Assembly: GCA_019096065.1 (NCBI GenBank)
Contig: JAGUCH010000002.1
Coordinates: forward strand, 16,938,501 to 17,002,500
Origin: Paracyclopina nana
Lineage: Eukaryota; Arthropoda; Copepoda; Cyclopoida; Cyclopettidae
Reading direction: 5' to 3'
Length of the DNA: 64,000 nucleotides
Part shown: positions 12,400 to 24,339 of the stretch, piece by piece
Layout of the letters: the number at the start of each line of letters is the position of its first letter
Numbering within the stretch: position 1 is the stretch's first letter
Program-made: the position numbers and the translations under genes
The notes under the pieces: model-generated
What the model was told of the DNA's origin: nothing
The model's input: only the letters and a program-made list of their open reading frames with translations
Databases searched by the model: none

Positions 12400-13185
12400 C
12401 AACCAGAATTTCTGAGCCCTCATACGCACTAATAACTCTCAATGAAACTTGTAAGTTTCGCCAACATCGAGTTTATGTTGCTGTGTAACATTAACTGCCT
12501 TGATGCCTAAATAACATCTAAGATACCAATTTGCCATTTCACCATCGGATTATCTTTGCTTAGATGGTATTACAGTTAATGTTACCTTATGACATAAACT
12601 CAACATGGGTAAAACAAATGAGTGCTAATACGTAACAAAAAAATTTTTGTAAAAAACTTTGTAAAATTTTTGGTTGGGTACTTATATACCTAAGTAACTC
12701 TCAAATGCCAATTCGCCATTTCACATTCAATTTTTACATAGGTGGTAAGGCAGTTAATAGTGCATCACGACATTAACTCAACATGGCATGTAAAATTAAG
12801 TAAAAAACTTGGGAATATTTCTTGTTGGGTAGCATGAGTAAAGTAACAATGTTTCAGCAAAATCTAAAATACCAAATTGCTGTTTCACCTTTGATTTCTT
12901 TTGTATAGGTGTTAAGGCAGCTAATGGTACTTCACTACATAAATTCAACTTAAGTAGAATGAAAGAGTGCTTATGCTTTTCAATGACGCTAAAAAACTAA
13001 GGAAAATTTCTAATATAAGTAACACCTAAAATACCAATTTACCGCCTTTTCTTCGATTTTTTTCACATAGGTGGTAAGGCAGTTAATGATACTTCACGAC
13101 ATAAACTCAACATGGGTAGAATGAAAGAGTGCTAACTTGTTACAATTACGTTAAGAAAACTTGGGAAAATGTCTGTTTGGCAAGT
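12400..13185. mobile_element. MITE family A, cluster of nested copies
   Basis: It starts with CCCAACCAGAATTTCTGAGC at 12402. It contains at least three successive GGCAGTTAATG...CATAAACTCAACATGG half-units (near 12560, 12745, 12915 and 13075) and ends in GGGAAAATGTCTG at about 13175. It looks like repeated insertion of the family into itself. Confidence 0.75.
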
Positions 13186-13709
13186 GTTGCAAAGCACGTG
13201 GGTAGCTTTTACTGCGGCGCTCGAGGGTAGGTAAAACGCGTTCATGACACTGAAATGCGGGGAATGTCTGTGTGTCGGGGGAATCGGCCGCCATATTCAG
13301 CTGAATAGGTAAACTTCTTCTGTATCTTTGTGGCTTGCACCTTGAGAATCTGGATGCGGCTGGGCTAGCATCTTCTCCATCTTTAATGTACACATATGAT
13401 GGGCATATCAACGCGCGCGCGCGTTATGAACAAATGTACCATATAGCATATACCTGATCTAGTCTAGCCGCATCATAACTGTACGAGCCATAAAAAGGTT
13501 GATGCATCCAAAATAAAACAAAGATTCATTTGAAAAAAAACTACGGTGATTTCCCTCTGTAATCAGCAAATAATTGATACAACTAGGCCCAGTTCACCTG
13601 GTCATTTATTGGCCGAAATACGGTTAATTAACACATAGGAAAACTATTTTTTGAGCATTTTTCAAACCGCTGCTGTCGGTCTAAGTAGGCAATTTATAAT
13701 GATTATAAT

Positions 13710-14190
13710 GACCCAACCAGAAATTATGAGTATTCATACACCAAAATAACCCTCAGTGAAACTTCTATGTTTTATGACCTTCAAGTTTATGTTATATTAT
13801 AAGATTAACTTGCTTGCCGCCTAATTAAGATTGAAAATGCCAAAATACTATTTCATCTTTGATTTTTTTCACATTGGTGGTTGCGGCAGTTACAGTAAAT
13901 AAAATACATAAAGTCAACTTGGGTGTAATGAAGAAGTGCTAGCACGTTACAATAACTTTCGGAAAACTTTGGAGAATCTCTTGTTGGGTACCTTAGCCAT
14001 CTTAATGAAATCTAAAACGCCAATTTGCAATTTCATTATTGATTTTTTCACATTAGTGGTTGCGGCAGTTACTGTTACTTAACGACATAAACTCAGCTTG
14101 GGTGAAACGAAGGAGTGCTAAAAAGTTACAATAACTCTCAGCAAATTTGTAACAATTTTGAAAAGGCCACTTAATTAATGAGGCTTTATT
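13710..14190. mobile_element. MITE family A copy
   Basis: It begins ACCCAACCAGAAATTATGAG and contains two half-units with GCGGCAGTTAC...CATAAACTCAGCTTGG and the AAGGAGTGCTA word. The ends are diverged. Confidence 0.7.
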
Positions 14191-14199
14191 TTGGAAGTG

Positions 14200-14660
14200 T
14201 GTAAAGTCATGATTTTCCTATGCTAAGCAAAAAGTACGATAATTTTCCGAGAATGGCGGTTGTTGGAGGCAAAAGCGTCCGTTCCTTTTCGCCGCCAAGA
14301 AAAACGACGTCGTTTTTACTTGACCATAGAAAAAACGGTGGGTTTTCTCCAGGAAGAAGAAGAAGCATTGAATTTTATTGAAGCAACCGTCGTCGTCTTC
14401 GTCTCGGCTTTTGGGTGCATCCAACAACGCGAGGTCTCGCCTCCAAGAGAGAGAGAGAGTTGGCATTCAACATGTGGCTTCCAGCCTGGCACAAATGCTA
14501 CGGGTACGGGGGGCCGGCGCTTAACGGGACCTGTTGGCAGGCAAGACCCTGACAATGATACGGCCAACAACCTCGCTCACGGCCAGCCAACGAACGCATA
14601 CACATTCACACACTCACGAGAAATCGAGCTCGCCGGCTTCAAGTTCAGGGCCAGGTAGCA
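14200..14660. other. GC-richer island between MITEs, no gene assigned
   Basis: Compositionally different from its repeat-filled surroundings, with a plus-strand open stretch of about 130 codons (14260-14658) and a GA dinucleotide run at about 14445-14460. The predicted peptide resembles nothing I know. It may be an upstream noncoding exon or enhancer region of HR4, or unique spacer that survived between insertions. Confidence 0.3.
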
Positions 14661-14666
14661 GCATTC

Positions 14667-15152
14667 CCAACCAGAAATTTTCCCAAGTTTTCTGAGCGTA
14701 ATTGAAACGTGTTATCACTCCTTCGTTTCACCCAAGCCGAGTTAATGTCGTTAAGTCACATTCACTGCCACAACAACCAATGTAAAAGAAATGGAAGTTG
14801 AAATGGCGAATCGGTGTTTTCAATATTACATTGGCTAATAATTAAACCGCATGCCTGAAAATATGTTGAAATTTTCTTGACGAAATTTTTCCAAGTTTTC
14901 AGCAAGATATTGTAACGAGTTGGCACTCATTCGTTTCACCAAAGCTGGGTTTATGTCATTAAGCAACATTCACTGCCTTACCAGCCATGCAAAAAAAAAT
15001 CAAAGGTGAAATAGCGAATTGGAATTTTCAATTTTACTTTGGCGGCAAGCCAGTTCATGCTAAATAGCAACATAAACTCTATGAACATGAAACACACAAG
15101 TTTAAATTGGGTTTATTTCGGCGTATGGATGGTCATAGTTTCTGGTTGGGGA
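14667..15152. mobile_element. MITE family A, two adjoining copies
   Basis: The left end CCAACCAGAAATTTTCCCAA is at 14668, a second start-like end is near 14880, and the right end GTTTCTGGTTGGGG is at about 15140-15150. It has the internal mirror words typical of the family. Confidence 0.8.
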
Positions 15153-15199
15153 TTGGAAGCATGGATGATGAAGAAGATCATAGGGCAACGGAAAACCGC

Positions 15200-16560
15200 C
15201 CGGCGGCTCTTCGCTTTTACTCACCCTGGGGTAGGCTAGGGTTCGAACCCCACGATGCAATGAAAATAGAGGCCGCTCGCTACGGACCTCGGACCTCGGA
15301 TGCGAGCATTGGGTAGCCGGCAGAGTGCATTATTCCGCAGCAGTTCATTCACCTTTCGTTCAAGTGGGAGCTGGGCCAGCTTCGGAGTTTCACTCCGGCC
15401 ATGCCGTCCGATATGTCAGGCAAACGGAGAACAAGGGAGGGCCAGCTACATAGCAAAGCAAAGCGGCGCACGTATCACCCAGAGAGCATAGTCTCAAGCA
15501 GTAAGCAACGAGGCTCGCACAGAGCACCAGCTCAACTTCTTCTGCTTCCATTTCAAGCACATGCGCGGCCTCACCCCGACGACCCCGACCCCCGGAGGCC
15601 GCGTCACACTTCAAACTTGAACACTTCAGTGCTACCCTTCCTACAAGTCATTCAACATTGCTCTATCGTTTGGAGCCCCCGGAGAGGCCGCCAACGACCC
15701 CGTTGGCCTCCTCGCTGACCCGCACGATGTGACCGGTAAGCAGAGTTTCCTACTTGGAGATTTTAAATGCACACTCCAAGTGCACTTTTTCGCGCGGAGG
15801 TCATTGCCCTTCAAACCGTAGAATAAGTAGTCGGGCCGGTCCGCCCTAGCGTGCTAGCTCAGCTCAGCTTTTTCCACACATGGCGTGCAGGGCGCTCAGC
15901 TTGCTGAAAGGTCGGGCCGCGCCGGGCGCCGCGCGCAGGGCGCCCACTTCCTGGTTTTCTCCGCGCGGCTGCCCCGCAGCAAAGTCACTACTAGACTACC
16001 CCTTCGCTAGGTCATGACATGCCACAGAAGTACACATGTACTCGGAGGGGATGGCGGCTTGCCCGCTGCTCCAGGAGAAATTCGTTGGCCCTCACGGTCA
16101 TTGCCCCGGTCTGAGCAAGGCATGCCGATGATCATAGAGGGGTGACACTTGTTCCCTTCCCCTTCTTCTTCTTCTTTGAGGGGAAAGCAACCCCCTCACG
16201 GTCGCCTTTGCCAATTGAGGCCGCGAGAAAGCCGCCTAAATTGAAGCTTAGAAGGGTAGCTTTCATTTATGATTTGCTAAATCTAAATAAGATGAAAAAG
16301 TAAGGTTGTAAGTTGCAAGGCTGGCTTCTTTTTTGCTGAGAGATTCCCCCCCCCCACACTAGTTCCATAAGTGGAGTGTGTAATACGTACAATACGAGTA
16401 TATGCTATGTGTAGGGAGTTGAATGACCTCGTGTAGCGGCGAGAGCCGCGAGAAATGCGGTAGTAACGAGAGCACTCAGCTGGCTGCGGGGGAAGGGAGA
16501 GGAGACTTGTACGGATAGGGGAGAGCTCCGGTGCGAATAGAGCCGCTAAGCGACTATGTG
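15200..16560 (+). promoter_or_regulatory. GC-rich region, probable HR4 promoter and 5' noncoding exon
   Basis: An unusually GC-rich block in an AT-rich neighbourhood, directly upstream of the HR4 coding region. A strong splice donor (CCG|GTAAGC) follows 15735. Joined to the acceptor at 17184, this exon has an in-frame TGA (15716-15718) and no later ATG before the HR4 start, which fits an untranslated leader. A box-B-like GGGTTCGAACCCC at 15238-15250 is a possible tRNA-derived remnant. The transcription start is not known. Confidence 0.45.
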
Positions 16561-16597
16561 CTACACTTCCGACATTAAAAAGTCATGGTCTCGTCGC

Positions 16598-17150
16598 CAA
16601 TTGCACGTTGCAACAACTGCATAATGTTGTCGTCCGGATGATGCAGTTGTGCAGCAATGACTATGCACCTAATGCACATCAGGGGTTCATCGCCCGGAAA
16701 AATATGACCACAGATTTATATTATAAAGCCTGCTTCCCATGCCGCAAATCAGCATAGTGCAGCAAAACCAGTTAAGAAATTAAAATCGGCACAATTTCAG
16801 CCCGGTTACTAGCTTGTCTGTTTCCAAGGCCGGAAAAAAATAAAAAAATAATAAGTCACGTCTACTTACTTGTGCCTGGTTCCAACTAGGAGACATAGCT
16901 TGGCTTGACCTGACTGAATATGTTTAGTGTACTATACTATGCTGATATCCTTTGTTGGAACCGGGCGCTGAATTTGTGCCGATTTTAATTTCTTAACTGG
17001 TTTTGCTGCACGATGCTCATTTGCGGCATGGGGAGCAGGCTTTAAAAAATAAATCTGTGGTTTGATTTTTCCGGGCGATGAACCCATAATGTGCATAAGG
17101 AGCATGGCCATAGCTGCCCAACTGCATCATCTAGATGACAACTCTGTGCA
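16598..17150. mobile_element. Element with about 190-bp terminal inverted repeats
   Basis: The left arm (about 16600-16810, including TTAAGAAATTAAAATCGGCA) recurs inverted at about 16955-17145 (TGCCGATTTTAATTTCTTAA). Arm identity is high over GCAGCAAAACCAGTT, GCCGCAAAT and CCCGGAAAAAT. The spacer is only about 140 bp and codes for nothing. It lies 30 bp upstream of the HR4 splice acceptor. Confidence 0.85.
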
Positions 17151-17203
17151 GTTTGAAAATTGCTTGAAACTGTTTTCATTGCAGACCAAGGACGCCACCA
17201 GAG

Positions 17204-20200
17204 ATGACCATGAGTCTGTTCCATAACCTCAAGTTGAAAAGGCGCAAGGTTGACTCCAGATCGAGCAGTGACGGGAGCGAGGCCGCGGCCGCAGACATGA
17301 TGATCAGCCCGCCCTCGCTCGCCTCGTCCTCAGACGTGTCTGTCGAGGACGGCCGTGACCACCACCAGAGGCCGAGCAGCCGGCACTCCCTAGGCTTCGA
17401 GGTCGAGGTCAAGCCGTCCAAGTTCGAGCTGCACGCACCCAAGTACACCAGTTGGGCATCGCCCGCCAAGCTCAAGCAGGAGCCCCTCTATGCCGACGAG
17501 GGGCCCACGGCCACCGTGGTGCCCAAGGGCAGCACCAGCCCGCCGACCTCGACCTCCACTCACACCTTCCAGCTTCCGTCCAGCTCAGATGCTCACCAGC
17601 ACCGAAGTCATCTCCATCCCATGATGATGGTGTCCGGAGGAGGAGGAGGAGGCCATCGGCTCGCCGAGGCCCTTCGGCCTCCCGTGTCAACGACCTCAGT
17701 GACCTCAATGCACCATTTGCCGCTGGCCGCGGCCGCGGCCGCCGCCAAGCTCCAAGCCATGCACCCCAACTTGGTGACTTCGTCGGCCTCCGCCCACTTG
17801 GGCCATTCGTTCCACTTGCAGCCTCATCCTCCTCGGATGCCGCTCAACTTCCACCCTCGGCCTCAGCCTCCGCAGCCTCCGCAGCAGCCTCCGCAGCCTC
17901 CGCAGCAGCAGCCTCCGCCGGCCAAATCGGAGCCTTCGAGCCCTTCGAACGGTTCAGTCCGGAAGCCCGGACCGAGTGTGATCCTTGGGGAGCACGGCGG
18001 TGTCAAGACCATGATTTGGACCGACGCCGCCACCAACTACTGGCAACTGGCCAACAAGTACCGACCTAGTCACCCGCCCCAGCAGCCTCCGTCTCCCCAG
18101 CAGCCTCAGCAGCCGGAGCAAAGGCCGATGGGCCCGCCCCCGACCTCATCGCCCATGGCGCTCAAGATTGAGAGGCAGGACCACGAACAACAGCTCAAAA
18201 TGTCGAGTGCTGTGGACGGGCTGCTCAGCCTGAGTGCCCAGGGCCCAGGGGCGGGGCCCACGGCCACGCCCCGACCCATGCTGCACATTTCGGCCTCAAC
18301 GCCTCCGGCTATGACTCAGCAGCAACAGCCTCAGAGCATGCTCAATGCCAGGCTGACCGGCTCCGCCCCCTCCACGCCCTCGCCCACCACCTTCTCCCAT
18401 GGCAACCAGCAACAATCTCCCCAACACCATTACCAACAACAACAGCAGCAGCAGCAGCCAAGGAGGCCGAGGTCACCTATGAATATGGAGAGGCTGTGGG
18501 CTGGTGACCTCTCTCAGCTTCCATCTCATGTCATCGAATCTCAGAATGGCCACCACATCAACTCCGCCCTTCATCGGCCCAATTTGGAGCAGGAGGAAGA
18601 GGAGCCCCTGCTCTGCAACATTTGCGAAGACAGGGCCACCGGATTGCATTATGGCATCATCACATGCGAAGGGTGAGCACAACTTGAGTTTTTCCCAAGT
18701 TTTCCGAATGGAATTGTAACGTGTTCGCACTCATTCGTTTTACCCATGTCGAGTTTATGTCGTGTGGTAACATTAACTGCCGTACCATCTATGTGAAAGA
18801 AATCGAAGGTGAAACGGCAAATTGGTATTTTACATTTTATTGAAACATTGTTGCTTGGCCATACTGCCCAAACAGGAATATTCCCAAGTTTTTTACTTAA
18901 TTTTACATGCCATGTTGAGTAAACATTAACTGCCGTACCATCTATGTAAAAGAAACCGAAGGTGAAACGTCTAATTGGTATTTTACATTTTACTGAGGCG
19001 GTTATAGTTGCTGTTGCACTCAACAGCATATAAACTCAAAATAGGCAAAACATTCCGAATTTTCTCAAGTTGTCCAAGCATAAATGTAACGCATTAGCAC
19101 TCTTTCATTTTACCCATCTTGAGTTTATGTCATTACGCAACATTAACTGCCGTACTTTATAAAATTAGGAAATGGAAGGTGAAACGACAAATTGGTATTT
19201 AAGATTTTTAGAAGGCGCCAAGCCAGTGCATGTTGCATAAAGACATAAACTCTACATAGACAAAACGTACACGTTTCAATGAGGGTTATTTTGGGGTATG
19301 AGGGCTCACCTTAATTGGTAGGGATCCATACATGTCATCTCATTTTACCAATTCTTTTACAGGTGCAAGGGCTTCTTCAAGAGGACAGTGCAAAACAAGC
19401 GGGTCTACAGCTGTGTAGCGGACGGAAACTGCGAGATTAACAAAGCTCAGCGAAATCGCTGCCAATTCTGCCGGTTCAAAAAGTGCCTTCAGCAAGGCAT
19501 GGTGCTGGCAGGTAACCTATCCTTTTTATACTTTTTGAAATTCTCAAACATTTCAATATTGACTTAATAATTTTAGCGGTGCGTGAGGACCGAATGCCGG
19601 GAGGAAGAAACTCGGGTGCGGTATACAATATGTACAAGGTAAATTTGCTCCATATTTTCCATGACTCAATTTATTTTGCACCTGTGTGAAATCGATTCAA
19701 AATCTAAGTAGGTCGCAGTAGAAGGTTCAAACTTTTCACAGACCTCTTCTATGTAGTACCAGACATATTATTTGTCTGCGAAGGGGACCTTTTCATAGTG
19801 CAAGCATGAAGGCTAAGCTAGGGGAACACAAAGTTGGCAGCTTTCTCGCGACCCCTTTAGCATTTTTGACTGAAAAGGGTATTTCGATCAGGAAATGGCA
19901 AAAATTGACCAATTTTCCATGTGGAATTGGAGTGAAGAGTAATTCTGAATTAGAGCAGCTTTTAGCTGCCCACAAATGACGAGACATGTCTCATGCGCCA
20001 ACAGCAACGTCAGGTCGTTTGCCTTTCATCTTGCGAACATTGACCCCAAAAGATACTACTAGTGTACAAGAACTTTCACGAGCAACTCATGGCTTTCTCC
20101 TACAATTCTACCCTATGACTCTCTACGTGTTGTACTGCTTCTACAACCCCTTTCCCACATATCCCAACCAGAATTTTCCCCAAGTTTTATTCATGTAGTT

Positions 20201-22604
20201 GTAACAAGTTGGCAATAGTTTGTTTTACCCATGTTGAGTTTATGTCGTCATGTAACATTAACTGCCTTATTTAATTAAGTAAGGAAATCGAAGGTGAAAT
20301 GGCAAATTGGTAGTTCAGAGTTTACCTTTGGTGTCGTTACTAGTGACACCCAACTATAGATATTTTCCCAAGTTTTCGGAATGTAATTGTAGCAGGTTAT
20401 CATTAATTTGTTTAACCCATGTTGAGCGTATGTCGTTAAGTAACATTTACTGTCATGCAACCTATGTTGAAGAAATCGAAGGAGAAACGGCAAATTGGCA
20501 TGTAAGATTTTACTTAGGCCTTGTTACTTATTCATACTCCCTAGTTTTCGAAATGTAATTGTAACATGTCAGCATTCGATTGCTTTGCCCATGTTGAGTT
20601 AATGTCATAACATAACATTAATGGACTTACTAACATTGTAAGGAAATCAAAGTTGAAACGGCAAATTGGTAAAAAATATTCTAATTTAGCGTCAAGGCAA
20701 TTAATGTTACATGGCGACATAAACTCGATGTTGATAAAGCGTACAAGTTTTAATGAGGGTTTTTTGAGGGTGCAAGGGCTTCTGATTTCTGGTAGGGATG
20801 TGTGTCTAAATACTGCAATAATAACAATCGATCCTTTCAGGTAAAATACAAAAAGCACAAGAGGGCCAACTCGACCAACTCAAATGGCAAGTCCAACTCG
20901 AATCCTGGGACGCCAGGGCCTCAGGCCAATCCCACCTCGACCTCTGGCATGGACCTCGACCCATTCCGGAGACCCCGGTCAGAGTCTTCGGGCGGGGACA
21001 ACAAGTTCAACTCCGTAGGGGAACCCGTCTCAATGACCATGACACCCATCACCACCCTGCCTCTGGTCTCCTCACAAGCCCCCATGGAGATGTATCACAA
21101 CCCGAACAAAAACCTTTTGGGTGGTGTCAACATTTTGAGAGCAGCCCTCACTGGCTCAAATGATGTGAGTTTGTAAATTGGTGCAAGGATGGCAGAGCTT
21201 TCTAATTTTAAACTTTCGTTGGCAGATACCTCAGCAATACAAAAACTTGGGTCGCCAGTCCAAAGAAAAGTATGAAGACCATCATGCAAAGCTCATCAAC
21301 GAGCTCATTGAGTGTGACGAGTTTGATGACATAGCCACTCTTAAGGTGATCAGAATGAATCATTTCCAAAAGTACTCCAGATTAATTTTCGATATAACAG
21401 AATATTGGAGAGCTGCTGAGCCAAAACACATCTGACCTGGAAGACAAGCTTTGCAAGATTGGTGACTCGATCGTTCACAAGCTCGTCGAGTGGGTGACAA
21501 GGTTACCATTTTACCACCAACTGCCAAAAGAGGTGCACACCAAGTTGCTCACGCACAAGTGGCATGAGCTGCTAGTGCTGACAACGTCAGCTTACCAAGC
21601 CATTCACGGATTCCGGAGAATGGGGACCACCCGAACCGATGGCCAGAAAGTGGAGCTTCACCAAGAGGTACATACCCAAATGAGTCTTTGGAATTTTTTG
21701 GATGACCCAATCAGAAAATATGAGCCCTCATACCCTATGAGAACCCTCATCAAAGCATATACATTTAATCGACAAAGTGTTTATGTCCCTATGTAACATT
21801 GACTGAGCTGTCGCCAAAGTGAAATCAATCAATGGCGAATAGCTGATGTGCCGTTTCACCATTGACTTATTTTACGCAAGTTGTAAGGCAGTTAATGTTA
21901 CAAAGCAACATAAACTCAACGTTGAAATTACGAATGTCTTTGATCATGGCACAATTATGTTTTGAAAACTTGGGGGAAAATTCGGATTGGAGAATCCAGC
22001 GATCAGCAAGAATAGTTAATGGGATTAACTTTTTTGGCTATGATTAACACACAGCTCCGCTGAAATGATCCGGACACCTTATTTAACTTTTGCAGGTTGC
22101 TACCAACTTGGTGACGCTTCAAACGTGTCTGACCACGATGATGGGCAAGGCAATCACCATGGACCAATTGAGGCAAGATGTAGGCAACATGGTGGAGAAA
22201 ATCACCAAAGTGATTGCCATCTTCAGACAGTTCCAGCTCAAAATGGAGGAATATGTCTGCCTCAAAGTGATTGCCATGGTGTCTCAAGATGGTAAAATTA
22301 ATCACTGTAATAATAGGCAAGCAAAGTAAAAGTAATCCTCCTTTAGACATCGATAATCCAACCCTTGATGTGATACATGAGAAGTACCTCACTTGCCTGA
22401 GGACATTTGCCAAGAAGCATTTTCCCAATCAACCAAACCGCGTGGAGGAACTTCTAGTCAGACTACCAGAGGTGAATTACTCAGCACCTTTCTTTTTGCA
22501 CCTATATACTAACTCGAGCTTTTCAGGTTCAAGTGGCTGCCTCTCTCCTCTTGGAATCCAAGATGTTTTACGTGCCATTCCTGTTGAACTCGACGATTGA
22601 TTGA
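17204..22604 (+). CDS. HR4: Nuclear hormone receptor HR4 (NR6A/GCNF-related, insect DHR4 orthologue)
   Basis: A ligand-regulated or orphan transcription factor; in insects HR4 acts in the ecdysone cascade and growth control. Coding exons: 17204-18672, 19363-19511, 19577-19638, 20841-21164, 21226-21345, 21401-21667, 22096-22291, 22347-22471 and 22527-22604. All have GT-AG introns in matching phase; total 929 residues. The N terminus [17 protein letters not shown] is an HR4 hallmark. A long Ala/His/Pro/Gln-rich region follows, including GVKTMIW. The two-zinc-finger DNA-binding domain starts [20 protein letters not shown] and runs into [13 protein letters not shown] and the T/A box [17 protein letters not shown] ligand-binding domain ends [14 protein letters not shown]. 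Introns 1, 3 and 6 are swollen by family A MITEs; the other five are 55-65 bp. The start ATG follows the acceptor at 17184. Confidence 0.96.
18686..19325. mobile_element. MITE family A copies in HR4 intron 1
   Basis: Several overlapping half-units (TTTTCCCAAGTTTTC, TTTTACCCATGTCGAGTTTA, GTAACATTAACTGCC and mirror words). They begin about 13 bp inside the donor and end about 37 bp before the acceptor, so nearly the whole 690-bp intron is repeat. Confidence 0.8.
20160..20802. mobile_element. MITE family A copies in HR4 intron 3
   Basis: It begins CCCAACCAGAATTTTCCCCA at about 20162. Three successive half-units with CATGTTGAG and AACATTAACTGCC words follow, ending in GGGCTTCTGATTTCTGGTAG near 20795. 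Confidence 0.8.
21700..21998. mobile_element. MITE family A, single near-complete copy in HR4 intron 6
   Basis: One unit of about 300 bp. It starts CCCAATCAGAAAATATGAGC and ends AACTTGGGGGAAAATTCGGA. The internal pair AACATTGACTG and GGCAGTTAATGTTAC is intact. It occupies about 70 percent of a 428-bp intron. Confidence 0.8.
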
Positions 22605-22871
22605 TCAACCTTGAATGCACCTATTATATGAGATTCACACTGCCTCACTCATAATATTGAGAAGATTATTATGTTTTGTTGCAACACACCGTTAAGTTTT
22701 GTAACCTTTTGATACGACGCCTTTTCAAGCCCATAATAACTAATAAGCCAATTGACAAGGCTCATTTTTAAAGCTATGATGCATTGTTGTGATTTTCTAC
22801 CGCTACTACAGTTGTTACAATAAGAATAGATCACCACTGCCAACACCAACTCAGTTTCGTCATTTCAAAAG

Positions 22872-23160
22872 CCAACCGGAATTTTCCCCAAGCTTTCTGA
22901 ATGTAATTGTGCCATGATCAATGACATTTGTTTTATCAACGATGAGTCTATGTCGTACTGTAACGTTAACTGCCTTAGCGTCTTTGTAAAATAAGTCAAT
23001 GGTGAAACGGCACATCACTCATCCGCCTTTGATTGATTTTACTTTGGCGACAGCTCAGTTAATGTAACATAACGACATAAAATCAATGTCGACTAGACGT
23101 GCATGCTTTGATGAGGGTTATGCTAGGGTATCATTGCGTAGATTTCCAGGCTGGGAAGCC
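22872..23160. mobile_element. MITE family A copy between HR4 and the EF-hand gene
   Basis: It runs from GCCAACCGGAATTTTCCCCA to GATTTCCAGGCTGGGAAG, with the mirrored TAACGTTAACTGCC and CAGTTAATGTAAC words. A near-complete single copy. Confidence 0.78.
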
Positions 23161-23384
23161 AAGGTGATTTCTTCTCCAAGCTAACTGCAGGCACGCACTC
23201 TTAGCACAGGTGATTCCAGGCAGGTGGACAAGCTAGGTGAGAAAGTGCCGTACCATTGCGACTATCATAGTCTTCAGGTGAAAACCTTGAAGAGCTGCGA
23301 TACCAAAGGTCAACGTCTACCACCACTGCACTGAAGACTGAAGATGTGACCCAATTAACTGTAAATACACACACAAAAAAAGAG

Positions 23385-24290
23385 ATGAAGCTTCAAACCC
23401 GACTGATTGTGTATGTGACATTTTGCGTGCTCCTTGTGCCAACTGTGTGGCTGCTTGTACCCAGCACCAGAAGTGAAGAAGTCCAACCCAGGATGGTCAT
23501 CAAGCGGAGTGAAGAGTCGATGGCACCTTCACAAGTCAGCGAGGACATTTCGAGGCCTTTGGAGGCTCTCTTCAAAGCTACAGACACGACCTCAGACGGA
23601 GTCCTGTCAGCCAACGAGCTCACCTGGGCCATCCACAGGGCTGTCGAGAAGCACATGCAATCCGCGATGAGAAACAACATCAAGCACTTCTTCGGGCTGG
23701 ACAAAATCAACCACAATGGCCAGGTGGAGTGGGGTGAGTGGCTGAAGAAATTCTACCAAGACAACAACATGGAGGAGGGCCAAGATCTGGAGACAAGACG
23801 CATCAGGGAAAAGTTGTCCGCTGCCAAAGCTGCCTGGAGCGAAGCGGCCAGATCGAATCCGGATGCGCTCAACATTGACGAATTCCTCTCGTTTACCCAC
23901 CCTGAAACGTCTCATAGCGTTTTGGCTCAACAGGCTGAGGACATGTTTGGCCGCTATGACTCGGATGCCAATGGAGTGATCACACTCAGCGAGTTCCTCC
24001 AGGATCCTCTACTGGATTTTGAGGAGGAGGATGACAGGTTCTCCAGAAGCCGGATTTTCAAGGAAGACATGGACACCGATGGGAACGGCTCGCTGGACAG
24101 GAGGGAAGTGGTCACCTACCTTGACCCCAAGCAGGTGTCACAAGCCAAAGTTGAGGCCAGAAGGCTGATTGAGCTGGCTGATCGAAACGATGATGGCTTC
24201 CTTGATTGGAATGAACTCTTGGGGAGTGCGGAGGAGTTCTTCGATTCCCAATGGATGTCGCCTCAGAGAGCTTTCCATGGCGATTTGTGA
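23385..24290 (+). CDS. CREC-family EF-hand protein, Cab45/SDF4-like
   Basis: A secretory-pathway calcium-binding protein of 301 residues. ATG 23385 is chosen because it starts a clear signal peptide (MKLQTRLIVYVTFCVLLVP). Five canonical EF-hand loops are visible at residues 67-78 (DTTSDGVLSANE), 106-117, 192-203, 230-241 (DTDGNGSLDRRE) and 266-277 (DRNDDGFLDWNE). A degenerate sixth lies near 155-168. Six hands after a signal peptide is the plan of Cab45, reticulocalbin and calumenin; the fit seems best to Cab45 (SDF4). The C terminus is HGDL rather than HDEL or HEEF, so ER/Golgi retrieval is uncertain. The coding region has no intron, unlike its neighbours. A poly(A) signal follows at 24334. 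Confidence 0.85.
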   Translation: MKLQTRLIVYVTFCVLLVPTVWLLVPSTRSEEVQPRMVIKRSEESMAPSQVSEDISRPLEALFKATDTTSDGVLSANELTWAIHRAVEKHMQSAMRNNIKHFFGLDKINHNGQVEWGEWLKKFYQDNNMEEGQDLETRRIREKLSAAKAAWSEAARSNPDALNIDEFLSFTHPETSHSVLAQQAEDMFGRYDSDANGVITLSEFLQDPLLDFEEEDDRFSRSRIFKEDMDTDGNGSLDRREVVTYLDPKQVSQAKVEARRLIELADRNDDGFLDWNELLGSAEEFFDSQWMSPQRAFHGDL

Positions 24291-24333
24291 TGTGCCAAAA
24301 ATTGACCCTGATATCTAGTCACCACTCTGAACC

Positions 24334-24339
24334 AATAAA
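24334..24339 (+). terminator. Poly(A) signal of the EF-hand gene
   Basis: AATAAA 44 bp after the stop codon. Confidence 0.7.

Noticed and set aside
13200-13411. 86-codon reverse-strand frame near a CG run
   Set aside because: No family resemblance, no splice context, and it lies between MITE ends.
17452-18069. 205-codon second plus-strand frame
   Set aside because: Alternative frame of the low-complexity HR4 N-terminal region; the HR4 frame continues into the DNA-binding domain.
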